From: Centropus unirufus
Lineage: Eukaryota > Chordata > Aves > Cuculiformes > Centropidae
Assembly (NCBI GenBank): GCA_013397695.1
Contig: VYZI01000012.1
Coordinates: 5,490,165-5,554,164 of the forward strand
Direction of reading: 5' to 3'
DNA: 64,000 bases
A program made the position numbers and the translations under genes. Within the stretch, counting starts at the first letter, position 1. Each line of letters begins with the position of its first letter. Below the pieces are notes generated by a model. The model ran no database searches. It was not told the origin of the DNA and worked only from the letters and a program-made list of their open reading frames with translations. This document shows positions 9,986 to 21,700 of this stretch, piece by piece.

Positions 9986-12290
9986 AACCGGTCTAGGAGT
10001 TGTTTAATGACATTAAATCAATACTGCAATGTACTGCACAACTGTTCAATTTTCATTGTATATTGAGAAAAATTATATATGCACTCTGAGCTAAACCCTT
10101 AATCATTTGGTCTTCAAACACTTCATAGGTACAGATGAAGGTGAAAAGTTGTTTGGAACAACTTCCTACTCTTGTGATTTTGGTTGGGCTGGAGGTGAAA
10201 AGGTTTCCCAGTAAACAGTGACATGCTGGGTCCTGTGCATTATGGAAGGTGTTTTTTCTTTGCTCCAATTCGAAACACTTTTTTTGCTGATCATTCTTGA
10301 ATATTTGCTGTATGGTAGCTTTCCAGTTATTCTGTGTGCTTATAAATCTGGGTCTCAGATTTGGTCCTTTCCTATCTATAGGGGTTTATTTATCCCTTAT
10401 TAAAAATTAAATGTTATTCTTGGGTCAAGGGACCTAATCATAACTGGCCATAAGCATTTCTTGCATGTGTAAGTAGTTTCCTACTTTTCTTCATGTGTAC
10501 ACACTTTGTACCATTTTTAAAAGACCGATAGAGTTGCCTTTTACTGGTGCTCTGTGTTTCTCTTGTTTTCAAAAGCAAGAAAAGCTTTAAACCTTACTAG
10601 GAATGAACAAGAAAATTAAATTACATTCACTGTGGTTTTAAGTTTGTGAACAGACGCAGTTATGCCAGTGTTTCCTCATTAATTCCTTCTGTTCAGTTTT
10701 GAGGACATTTGTATGGGTGAAATAAGTCTTGACCCATTTGCTGAACTATAACAAGGCGCATTAACACCAATAAATTTCTTTGTTTCACAGCAGTTTCTTC
10801 TTTCACCTTTCAGTTTTCTTTTTCCTTTCCATTGTAAAGCACACAAGGACAATAACCTGTATTTGATTCCAACTGCTAGGCAATGCATAACGGTGATGGA
10901 TTACAGCAGTATAGATCAGATAAGCATGCTTGCCTTCATCTCAGAGGAAGAAGGATGATGTCATGTGCTTGAAGTGCTATTGATATTTAACATATTAGTT
11001 TTGTTTCCTGCAAGGAACATTAGGCATACAGGATACGCATGACAGATTCTCATTTTCATTCATACTTCCGACTACAATTTGGCGTTGCCTCAATTCCAGT
11101 TGGGTGTGTTTCAAACTAGTACATTAAAAAGTATAATTGTTAACAGTGTTAACTGAGGGCTAACAATAGTGCATGTATGGGAGATTAGATTTGGTTACAT
11201 TGGTCTTTTTTTGTACTTCCACTTACTGTGTGGTCGTTTTAGTGTACAGACACGTTTGCATGGATAAGGGTCCAAGGCAACAATTTTTCAAATGCACATG
11301 AGATTTACTTTACTTTTAAAGGTTGCCTTACCAGGATCAGTGAGGCAGTTTGAATGCTGAAGTGTATGCTGCATTAAGTTAGGATTTACCCAACCTCAAA
11401 TGCTTTAGTGCACAATTTTTAAATAAAACCACAAAGTTTTTGTCATTTTTCAAAAGTGCACTCACTGAACTGTAATACAATAGTTTACCATAAGGAGTAG
11501 TCTGGATTTCATATAAGCTAAACAAAAAATAATGAATTAGACACATTAAAAATGCCATAGTGATTTTTATTTTGGTTTATAGATTATATTTGAAACTGAA
11601 GTTGAAAAGATATTTTTTCAATGCAAATGTTAAATTGAGAAAGCAGGTTTTGTGTTTTGTTTTTTTTTTTCATTTAGTTAATTAACTTATCTAAGGGACT
11701 TAAATTAAAAAAAAACTAACGACTCCAGCAGTAGATAAAAAGTATGTTTATAAACTGCTTGACCAGATTGTTTTAATAAAAAATGGCCAATTAAGGAGTT
11801 TTCCAGCTAAGGTTTTGCATTCTTCCAGCTAACTATTGCAACTGGTGTTTCACTTTTCTGAAGAAGTCAAGCTGAACCAAACTTTGCTAATGTGGCTGCT
11901 CCTCTTCAGTAGCTTGAATGAGAATTCGGAAATATCAGGCACTGCTTCATGCATACAACCCTGGCAGTTGCTAACTTATAAAAGGTTTAAATGGTGCTTG
12001 GTGACACCGAGTTAGTACGGTTCTCACTGTGCCTGGGCTAGCTTTGGTGAGCTTACTGTCTTACTGTTGCTGCTGTGGTTGCATGGTTCGAAAATCTTGG
12101 AGGAAGAAAACTGTTTTTCCTGGGATTCAAGTAACGGGGAGAAAATTCTATAGGCAGTCATGGAAGAGATGAAGGGCAGATCTCATCATTCTCCCACAGA
12201 GTGTAATGATTTTCCAGAAACCTATATCCATCTTGAAGAGTAACTAATAAGCAAGTAATTACATTCATTCAAGTTTGCTAGCCTACTTAC
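9986..12290. other. AT-rich non-coding DNA
   Basis: No gene, RNA or repeat family is recognised. A T10 run lies near 11660. Short open frames here (10053-10268, 10218-10403, 10679-10888) overlap each other and have no motif. Confidence 0.45.
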
Positions 12291-12401
12291 CCAAAGGCAA
12301 AATATAATGATTTCCTAAATGATTTCATTCATAAAATGCTCAAATGAGTAAAGTAATTTTACACAGACACTGAAGGATTCATTTTCTTTCTCAAAGTACA
12401 A
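12291..12401 (-). other. Minus-strand exon-like segment, second of a pair
   Basis: On the minus strand a very strong acceptor (CCTCTCCTTCCTCATTCATTAG, ending at 12402) precedes 111 bases that end TTTGG/GTAAGTAGG at 12290. Frame 1 is open for 28 codons, then meets TAG 24 bases before the donor. The segment could be a non-coding RNA exon or the stop-bearing exon of a transcript whose upstream exon is the candidate at 13107-13238. That candidate ends in phase 0 and so would join this frame. Confidence 0.2.
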
Positions 12402-13106
12402 CTAATGAATGAGGAAGGAGAGGGTAAAAGTTTCAAGCTGTGCATTTAATTTACTTTAGGGGTCTGCTCATATTTAGCCAAATTTTTTTTTTTTCCTGGG
12501 TGCAATTTTTTCCCTAGTTTTAAGGTAGTAATGTTGGGGCTGTGAACATCTGAGTGAAGCAAAGCCTTTTGGAGAAGGTGAGGTGTGGTGTTAGATGACT
12601 TAATGTAGCTGGAATAAATAATCAGGCATTTGGGAACCTCTTGGTGGGACTCAACAGAAGATGCATTTCTTAGCAGTAACAGTAGCCTGATGATACCTAC
12701 TTAATCTGTGAATTGTTATTACAGATGTCTGCCCTTTATATAACAACCTGGTATCGGAAATGTTACATGTGTTAAGAAGCCTGACAGAGGTGTTTAGGGA
12801 CAGCAGAAATGAGAATAAATAGGAATTGTCACCTAGCCACCTGCAGAGATGACTAAAAAAAAATGAATATTGTCTTCAGTAGAAAAATATTGACAGTTAA
12901 GATGGTAACCAAGTCCTCTCCCTAATTAGTTGCTTGCTGTCTAGTATCTTCCCTTGTGTATTTTCATATATAAACTCTCTGGTTATCGTGTAATCTTCCA
13001 AGGTCGACCAGCACTCAACATAAAATATTCAAGGAAATGTCTTGTATTTGTCAAGGAACTTTTTACTCCCCAGAAGTGCAATTCCCTCTTTGGCAGATTT
13101 TCTTAC

Positions 13107-13238
13107 CTGATGTTGCTGCCAGACATGAGCAGATCTTCCAGGACTCTCAGGTGCTGAGCACAGGCTCTTGCTGGTTGTGTCCTCAGGTGCAGGTATCCCC
13201 TGTGTCCCTTGCTTTAGGGTTGTGCCCTCCAGCTGTGG
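13107..13238 (-). other. Minus-strand exon-like segment, 132 bp, phase 0-0
   Basis: The minus strand shows a long pyrimidine acceptor tract (CCACCACCACCCTCTCCCCAAGCAG, bases 13263-13239). It leads into 132 bases with a single frame of exactly 44 codons, then CATCAG/GTAAGA. GC is 57% across the segment, against under 40% nearby. The peptide is rich in Q, P, S, T and G and looks disordered; no domain is recognised. The plus strand is also open here (13037-13414) with its own acceptor and donor (TGTCCTCAG at 13186, TTCAG/GTGAGG at 13306), so orientation is uncertain. It is either a real exon of an unidentified transcript or a chance GC-rich patch. Confidence 0.3.
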
Positions 13239-13998
13239 CTGCTTGGGGAGAGGGTGGTGGTGGGGCAGAGCTGTCAACCCACTGCCAGCTCAGTCTTGAA
13301 GTTCAGGTGAGGGGCATGTGTGAGGGCTGGGGGTGTCCCAGTGGAATATTGCCAGGCTGGGTGAAAAAGAGTTGTGCTTCTGTTAGATCTCTACATACGC
13401 ATTTTATGATTTAATAGGAGAAAGATGGGAACTGCACGGCTAAGAAGGAGGGAAGTGAGAGCAAGACAGTGTTTGTACAGTTGTACACGTGCATTTTCTG
13501 GCCTTTTATGACAACCCCTCTGAGATGTTGCTATCTTAATACCTGTAAATGTCTAAGTACAGTAAAAACATAATTGTTCAGTTTCTGGAAATACATTAGG
13601 CACCCTGAGAGTCATAATCAATAAATTTGTCTGGAGATGAACCCTCTGACTTGTTTATTGTTGTGAGATGCAAAAAGGTAACAAGTTTTTTAGAAACATT
13701 TCTTGAGGGAAAAATAGCTTGTATGAAATAAATTTACTTATTCACATGTTTCAAAAGTAATAGCTTAGGAGTAGGGGGCATAAAGAGACAGTGGTAGCTG
13801 TAGCAAAGAGAAAAGATTCATAATAAAATTGAGGTTTATAATTTAGATTTCAGTTCACTGGAGTGCAAGTCATTCTTACAGGACAAATAAGATTTTTAAT
13901 TATTTCCCTCTTCAGGTGTGATTTGAATGATGTACTATCTCTTTTGTTTGCTCAAGGCATTTTGCTGTGCCTTATCTAAAGCATGAAGTTAGTTTTAT

Positions 13999-14032
13999 CT
14001 TTTTTTGTGTTTTTTTGTTGTTTTTTTTTTAA
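13999..14032 (+). repeat. T-rich simple tract
   Basis: This is a run of T interrupted by single G residues, of the kind found in introns and old retroposon tails read in reverse. No retroposon body is visible beside it. Confidence 0.7.
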
Positions 14033-14156
14033 CTTTAGACATGCTTCTGTGATGATTTAATAGAGTTTAAGAAACAGTTGATGACTTCTAAAACAACAGG
14101 GTTCCCAGATTGTGCTGTTAGCTTTAATTTATTTACAGTAACTTTCAGTCTTTGAT

Positions 14157-14210
14157 ATTTTTTTTTTGTTCTTTTTTTTTTTCTTTTTTGTTTCTTTTTC
14201 TTTTTCTCTT
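14157..14210 (+). repeat. Polypyrimidine T/C tract of about 54 bases
   Basis: T runs are broken by isolated C and two G residues, grading into (TTTTTC)n. No AG acceptor follows directly. It may be a decayed poly-A tail of a minus-strand retroposon or a simple homopyrimidine tract. Confidence 0.7.
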
Positions 14211-14798
14211 GGAGTCTTCCTCTGCTGCTGTAGATTTCCTTTCAATGAACCCAGCATTTGTAGGTGAACTTCTGCATAATATGATATCTTCAGTTCATGT
14301 AAAATTGTCCTGAAATTATTTTTGTTGTCAGAGCCCAGCAGGCAACATGTAGTGCAAGACTTCTGTTTCTAAAAGCAAACTCACAGATATTGATTATCTT
14401 TAAAACGTCAGGATAGATTAAAATACATACTGGGTCAATTAGCAGCTTCAGTGAATGAGGAGATATGCATTGCTTTTTTGAGTGAAGTTTTCTTTAAATT
14501 TCTGAGTGGCCTTTGAAGACAGCTTCTTGCTCATGAGGACTTGAGTAGCTTGCCAGAAGAAGTAGCTGAGACCAGTATCATTTAATGATTCAAGAGCAGA
14601 TTATGAGCATGTTTGGAAGGAGTTCTGAAAGCTTCCAGAGAAGCTAAATGAAATAATCTAAGGAATTTTGCGGGACTCTACTAATTTTGCTTTTGGGAAT
14701 CTATGGGATATGATGAAAGTGAAAATTCAAATTAGGAAAAAGCAAGGGTTTTTTTTTTTTTTTTACAAATTTTTTTCTTCTGAATTATATACGCTGAT

Positions 14799-14820
14799 TA
14801 ACTCTCTACCAAGAGAGTTA
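14799..14820. repeat. Small perfect inverted repeat
   Basis: TAACTCTCT and AGAGAGTTA are exact reverse complements (9 bp) around a 4-base loop ACCA. CACTCTCTC follows directly. No function is implied. Confidence 0.7.
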
Positions 14821-16350
14821 CCACTCTCTCACCAAAGGTGCTACTTTTCTTACCTTTATGATGGAGCAATTTACTGTGGAGGAAACTTAAACTTCACAGA
14901 GTAGTCCATCTTAGAAGAACCTAAATGAAGCTTCCAGAAGAAGTGTAGGGAATCTATCTCATTAGTAGAGCTGTTGATAAACATAACAGCAAAAGATGAT
15001 GGAAGATTGTCTTGTTCAGTATGTCGTTATGCAGATGACATCTCAAATATTATTGCTTAATGCCTTTCTCTGGTAGGGCTTTGCTACTAATTCATAAGTT
15101 AACATACCTCCCGTTGAGGATCTGATTCTGTATCAGTTACGTGGAAAAATGTTTATTCTTCTGACTAGTAAATGCTGTTTAAGTTGCAGAATTACACCCA
15201 ACTTACAATTTATTTCGGCAGTTCTTTCTTCATGATTTCACATCTAAGCTCAAACTTGAGAGTTAAACTCTCAGAGGATTGTTCCATTGTGAGTGCTTCA
15301 ACATGGGGTGTATAATTTAACACTTCAGCTAATATTTACTTCTGAAACTTCATGCATTTTTATGGTTTACTGTAAAAATTGTTATTCCTACTCGTTGTTG
15401 CCTTCCAGACACACCTATAGGACAGTGAGTCATTGAATCTTTATGGCAGTATTAAGGGAAATACATTATTATGACTAACCTTCCAGAGAATCAGGCCAAA
15501 GTTTTAAATGTTTTGCCCATCTTTCTTAGAAATTATAGGTATATTTAAAATGAAATCTCACCTAAGTAGTGGAAGTACACATGATGCTGTACAAAATGCA
15601 CAAAACTGCAGCATCCTTCTGGACATGATGCAGCTTAGAGGTTTGCTGGGATTGGTACTGAGCATAGTGTCTTTAGGAGTAAAGTGCAAAGGATAGCCCC
15701 AGAGTGTGACATCCAGAGATGGGATGAGCACAGGCTTTCAATTTTCTGCAATTCTAATTTTTTTTCTGGGAAATTATTAGAAGTCTGTTTCAAACAGAGT
15801 GTCTTTAGTGGCAAGACCATGGGGTTTCATGCTTTCAGTAAAGTGCAGGTGTGAGCCATCCTAAGCATTTTCCTCAGTCTCTACAGCTTAAGACTCAGGG
15901 GAAAAACAAGAAACCCAGGAGCTAACAATAAGTGCTTCTGAAAATGCCTTGAGCAACAGTCTTTGTATCTTCTGCCAGATAAAACATACGCATAGAGATG
16001 ATGGTGATGATTTGCTGCTCTAACAGTTGGCAAAATAAGATGGTCACGGACTAATTTCGGAGCCTGCTTTTTATCCCATTGGCTTATATTTCATCCTTCT
16101 CAGAGCACCATTTCCTCTCTTGGTGAACACAGTGATGTGTAATCCTGGAGGAACCAGTGGGCTGCTACCACCTGTGGGCATTATGGATAAGGGAAATGGG
16201 AGCATAAGCCATGAGCAAGGTTAGGGCACGGGGGGATACTTCTGAGCCTGCAAGTACCTCCGCAGAAAGCTTTCTGTTCTCTAATAGAATAAGACTCAAA
16301 ATGAGACAGCCAAAGTTCTTGGTTTTTATCATTTGTTTTTTTTCTCTCAG

Positions 16351-16502
16351 ACCCTGGCTCTTCCTTATCTGTCCAAGGGGGACTTTTGCAACCAGACTCC
16401 CTGCATTGTGTACAAGTGAGAGGGTTGCCTCTGCAAAGAGAGAAGATGGCTTTCTGCAGCAGAAGCTTGGATACCTTGTTAGATTCTGACAACAGGACCA
16501 AG
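16351..16502 (+). other. Plus-strand exon-like segment, 152 bp with a 50-codon open frame
   Basis: An excellent acceptor (TTTGTTTTTTTTCTCTCAG, ending 16350) precedes 152 bases ending ACCAAG/GTATGC at 16503. The frame beginning at 16353 is open for exactly 50 codons and ends on a codon boundary, while the other two plus frames contain stops. An alternative internal donor ACAA/GTGAGAGG lies at 16416. The peptide (rich in L, S, Q, D) matches no family I recognise. Two minus-strand frames (16165-16521, 16181-16501) are also open here, which weakens the coding argument. It could equally be a non-coding RNA exon. Confidence 0.25.
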
Positions 16503-16559
16503 GTATGCTCCTGGAGGTCAACTGGTCTGTAGATTGTGGTACAGGTCTTTGGGTAATAC

Positions 16560-16810
16560 TAATTTACTCCAGCAAACAGGGGACACTGAAAGGTTGTTAT
16601 TTTGAGACTATCCTGTTTACTGTGAAACCTGAAAGTCACTTGAAGAGGCATATCTCATTTTCTGTTCTTTGTTTAAAAGGCTAAGGAATTTTTACATAAC
16701 CAAGAAATTCTTCCTAATACCTTCTTCCAATTTTAACTTTGCAGTATTCATCTGTAGATGAATCAGCTCCAACCTTATCTCAATCCAGGAGAAAACCTTT
16801 CACAGAGTAG
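16560..16810 (-). mobile_element. Possible decayed CR1 LINE fragment
   Basis: The minus-strand reading contains GTATTAGGAAGAATTTCTT (around 16702-16720), very close to the conserved CR1 3' region phrase of the type 'atattaggaa(g/a)aatttctt'. Flanking sequence is only loosely compatible with CR1, so boundaries are guesses. Confidence 0.35.
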
Positions 16811-17094
16811 CAAATTATTTCAGCTAAGCTACCTGGTACGTTTTGCACTTTATTTTTTAGCCTGGTTGTGTCCTAAAATGACACCTTGACTTTTAGTAAA
16901 CGAGAAAAGATACATTGAAAAAAAATGGGAGCTAAACACTAAAGAGAAGTATTGCAGGCAGATAGATCCCCTGCAGAAATCCTGCTGGATAGATATGACC
17001 TTAAGATATATTAAAACTACAACAACAAAAGAAATGGTAACACCCTCTTTCCAAAAAAAAACCAAACCAAAAACACCAGTCAACTACCTAGTAG

Positions 17095-17152
17095 AATAAG
17101 AGAGTTTAAGAGAATAAGATTAAATAGGATAAGAGAGTTTTAAGAGAATAAG
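17095..17152 (+). repeat. Two-copy tandem duplication, period about 34 bp
   Basis: ATAAGAGAGTTTAAGAGAA at about 17096 recurs at 17129 with one inserted T. The copies are separated by a variant spacer. This is a recent local duplication. Confidence 0.7.
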
Positions 17153-18711
17153 CCCTGATTTTATTTATTTTTTTTTTATATTAACCCCCTGAGTAGATGA
17201 TAGCACCTTTAGAAGCAGTTCTGAACTGGGCTTTGCACTTCTAGGCGTGGGAAAGGATTTCATTCCTCAGTCTTGCACCAGTGGATTGCATTTCTATGGG
17301 CTTATAGTCTACCTATTTTCGAGAGTCAGCTCTAACCAAGCATTTTAAACTGAGCTGCCATTGTGTTGTTCTGCTCCAGATATCCTGACATATTCCTTGA
17401 AAGTTATAACACTATTTGTTTTTAAATAGTTGAATATCATCCATAAATAAAACCCATATCAATTGCCAGAGAATTAAAATTAGGTCCAGTAATTTTTTTA
17501 CATCTGTGTGAAAGAACAGATATGTAACCCCAAGTGCAGTAAATTGAAGTTTTCATTTAATTTTTAAAGGTTTTTAACAGATGTTAGTATTTTCTATTAG
17601 CTAGTCTCACCCTTAAAATTGCTTTAGAATGGTTCCATAAAGTTTCATTCTTGTGATTTGCTTTAAAGAGATTGAAATGAGTCAGCCTCCTTTCAAAATA
17701 ATCATATTCCTATGAAGTGATCCCAGTTTGATATCAAAGGAAAAAAGTACTTTAAATCAGTCTTTTTGTTTGAGCTTGAAACATGACTTGTACTTGTCCT
17801 ACACAGCCTCTGAAAAAACACCAATTAAATGTGCTACTCTGGAGGGCTCATGAATTTATTTCCAGTGTTTTCTAACTACTTTACCAAAAAAGGAATACAC
17901 TATAGCCAACGAGGCAGTATTTGCTATGCTGTCTTAAAGGTGCTTCATGAGCACTAGAGGAACTATTAAGATTTTTTGAAGAGATCTCTAGCCACAGGAA
18001 AAGATTTTGGTGTTAGTACCAATGCATCAATCTTTATGAAACCAAAGAAAGAAAAGTAATACTTATTAAATTTGAGAAACTTGAGGATGCATTACTGTCG
18101 GCATTAAGCCTATAGGCAATTGATAGCAGTTAGGGTATTTTTCCCAAAATGTCAGAATGTATATATTTTTTTTTTTGGTCTGAGTTATGCCTGGCTTGAA
18201 TAGATTCCCCAAATAGATATTCGCACCTCTTTTGGACATTCAAAAACCCGAATCAGGCATCAGAAACCAAGCAAGGCCACACATATGGCCTGTTGATGTC
18301 CAGCGATGTTGCTGTCAAATCTGCCAAGAAAGCAGCTGGTGACACCTCTGCCTCCCCACTTACCACATGTTCTCCACTGGATGGGAGCAGAAGGAAGAGA
18401 TGGCAGCAACTGCCAGTTGAGATGACATTGGAAAACCATGTTGAGCTTCCCTTTGCTTCCAAGAAGTCACTAGTTTTCAGCTTAAATTATGTCTGCCCCC
18501 AAAATCTTTGCCAATAGGTAAGCTATGTTTTCATGTTTCCTTCAGAAATATAAAACAAAGAAAAACCCAAACAGAAATATAAAACAACAAAAAAAAACCC
18601 CTCCAAAAAATAGTGGTTTATTCAGCAGCTTTCCATAACAGGTGTGCCATCCTAGTTCAGAATTTGCTTTTATGAGAAGTACCTTTAAAGGCTAAGCCAT
18701 TTTTCTTGCAG
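17153..18711. other. AT-rich non-coding DNA
   Basis: No gene is recognised. A patch at 18290-18517 is less AT-rich and open on both strands (74 codons plus, 69 minus). It ends in a donor-like AATAG/GTAAGCT at 18518 and also carries a minus-strand donor TGTG/GTAAGTG at 18364. No acceptor of matching quality frames either one. Confidence 0.4.
18543..18600 (+). repeat. Two-copy tandem duplication, period about 29 bp
   Basis: CAGAAATATAAAACAA followed by A-rich sequence and CCC appears at 18543 and again at 18572. The second copy has a longer A run. This is a local slippage product. Confidence 0.7.
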
Positions 18712-18787
18712 GGGAGCTTTCCTGGAGTGCTGGGCCTGTTGAGTGCATGCAGGGAAGCTCTCTTCAGTGTGGAACCAATGGGCTTTG
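18712..18787 (+). other. Plus-strand exon-like segment, 76 bp
   Basis: A good acceptor (CCATTTTTCTTGCAG, ending 18711) and a very strong donor (CTTTG/GTAAGTGC at 18788) enclose 76 bases with two open frames (1 and 3). Frame 2 has a stop. GC is clearly above that of the flanks. The product is not recognised. Length and signals fit an internal exon, but frame choice is unresolved. Confidence 0.25.
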
Positions 18788-21700
18788 GTAAGTGCAGCTA
18801 GTTCCAATGTTCCCTGTGCTCTGGGGACATAGAAAATATGCCCCTTGGTGATTTTGTTGTGAGCTGTGACTTGATCCTCTCCCAGAGTAGCTGTTCTATT
18901 AATTAACTTCAGATTTTATGTGATCTTTTAATCTTATTACATACCACCAATAAGAATAAGAAGACATGTGTGAAGGTACATGGCTTCACATTATAAGATA
19001 AAGGGATAAAGAGATAATAAATGTGAATATGCAGTTTTGCTAAACCAAACTGTCTTGTGATCAGTTGTTTTCCTTTATGTACTGTCAGCCAGTTACTTGG
19101 CCAGTTCCTTTTCTAAGGCTAGAATAAAAACTTCACACCTTCAATGAGAAAAGAAGAGTAGAATTCCTTTGTAGAAAGCATTTTTGTGTTTAATTATTAA
19201 ATGCTAGTGCTTTTGTTAGCTATGAAAGCTACCATTCTGGTAGTAGTATGGCATCATCTGCTATTGGTTCCTGATACGGAATTTTTACTCAAGTTTCGTG
19301 TATAAGTTTACTAAAGGAGATTCCTAGTTGAGAAAATAAGAAAATGTTTCAATTTTTGTTTAGAGTTGATCATTATTTTTATCCATGATTTGATGAAAAT
19401 TTCTGGCAAGTTACCATTTAGTGGTTTTGTCCTAAATTATTTCAGTTGCGTCTTCTGAAGTCCTGATTTAACACAGACTTTACCAACAGATCAAGGAAAA
19501 CTGTACATAATTATCCACAGTAAACATGCTCTCCAAGGTATATTTTTTTGCTTTAATTATAATTAACCACATCTCAGTTGCAAATATTTGCAATGAAAGT
19601 ATAATAAAGCTTGCTTAGGTTTGGTTTTCATTATCATTGCAAAACTAGGAACAAATGAAAAAACATCGATGAAAGGATCATGAACTGTATTGAATGTACA
19701 AGGGATTACTTCCAAAGCTTCTAGCTCCCTTAGATTTATGATTTGGCCTGATTATGTTTTTGCAAATACTAGAACTTAAGATGGATTTTAAAAAAGAGAC
19801 CATCCCATGATTTTCTGCAATCAAATGGTTATAATAATTAGCAGGGAATCTTTCTTAATGTTACAAGTCTTTCTACAGATTACTTTTTCAATTTGGTATC
19901 ACAAATCAGATCTGACTGTATAGGGAATTTGGGATGGAAGCAATAGGAACATCTGAGAGGCTTCAGTCTCGTTGGCTTTTGTGACTCAGACAAATATAAG
20001 TCTTGCTGAAAAATAGCAGTGTAAAGCTTACAAACCTCTAAGCCTCGTGGTGTCCTTAGGTGAAGCCCAAGCTTTACAATCAATTTAAGAATCCTTTTGA
20101 TTTTTAGTATAAAGATTTCTATAGATTTCTTTTCCTTGTGGCTTCACCACTGTGTACCTTGGCACAGCGCTCACATTTTTCTGTACTTCTGTTTGTATTT
20201 TTATTTGCATGAGTAATGGTTTACTGTACTTCTAGAAATGAATTTTATGAGCAATTCCTATGTGAAAAGGATTAAATAGCTAAATAAATACTTCTGTTTA
20301 AGCCAATCATCAGGCAGGATTTGTTATATTTGTCTTTTATAAGAATTTTTTTCAAAGGTCTTATTAGAGTAATTGTAGTTAATCTCTACTTTCTGAGCAT
20401 CTGTTCCCAGATTAGCTTTCCTCACAGAAAGATGTTGTTTGCTTTGCAGAGATTGCCTCAAAAAACTTTGTATTTCTAAATTTATAATAGAATACACAAA
20501 CCTTACGAAATACACATCTGCATGACTCCTGTCCATCTGCACCATTGTGATCCAGGTTAGGCGTAGGACTACTGAGACAGTTTACAAGGGAAATGCATTG
20601 TGATAGCAGGTGAGACACTGTGAAAATGAAAGGGCTACTTGAAATCCAAAGCAGCAGCCTGTTTCTTTATAGTAGGTCTGTTAAACTTTGTATTGAGAAA
20701 TCAAATGAGAATTTTTACAGCTGGCTTTGAAGATCTGAGCTTCTATCTTCCAAACTGTTTAAAGCTTCCTGGCTGTGACTGAAAACCCACTGTACTGGAT
20801 TTAGTCTTACTAACTAATGCAGCTGTCGTTTGACATGTTCAAGATGAAAATTTCATTGCAAAGCCTTTAAAATTGTTAACAATTCTTAACAAGAATGCTA
20901 ATAGTGATAGAAAAAATAAATGCATGTAAATTTAGCAACAGATAAAGTGCAGATACTATGAAGTGGATTGACTGGAAAATAAAATAGGGGCAAGACTGTA
21001 AAAACAGTTTGAATACATACATGCTTGCTTTCCAAGTGATTTGATGTGGTGGTGCCTGTTTTCCCTCTATAAACATTTATGATTTTGAATTGGCATTCAA
21101 GTTAATGGAAAGCAAATTCTGAAATAGCCTATGTGGTTACCTACCAGAGCTGAATTTCAAATGCCAAGCGTCCTACTGGTAGTAAAAAAGCATTACTAAA
21201 TGTCTGAAACTTTTTCAGCTGCAGATAAGAGTTATATTCCACGTCTTGGACCCGAAGTGTTTGCTGATTTCAGCCTGATTATCAGCACATTTTTTACCCT
21301 GTCAAAACACACAGACCTGAGAATACACCACAATGAAGTTTCTATTTCATTTTGACCTGCTGGTACCAGATTTATTTATTAGCATGACATTTTCTACAAT
21401 AGGAAATAAGGAGCTGTTTATTTCTCCATGTCTTTCAGGTAAAGATCAAATAAAGCTATGTTAATTTATAGGGATCCATGATTTCACTTTCACTCTGTGT
21501 GTACCTTAAGCTTACTTTGTTGAGGCATTGAGCTCTTTCCAGACTCCTTCAGAGTTTGATCTGAAGCCCATTATGGTTGATGAAAGACTCTCCTTGACTT
21601 TTTGGGCACTGGTGCAATTTTTTCAGCTTTTTCTGTTTCTTTGTGGTCCTTCTTCTTTATCTAATTATTAGGTGACTTCAGAGAGCTGCAATGTTTTATT

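Larger units (their letters stand above)
13415..16350. other. AT-rich non-coding DNA with pyrimidine tracts
   Basis: No gene is recognised. The stretch contains T-rich tracts at 13999-14032 and 14157-14210, a T16 run at 14749-14764 and a small perfect hairpin at 14799-14820. Overlapping open frames at 16165-16521 begin near its end. Confidence 0.45.

Noticed and set aside
13107..13238. Assigning a named gene to the minus-strand exon candidate
   Set aside because: The peptide is low-complexity and matches nothing I can recognise. Naming it would be invention.
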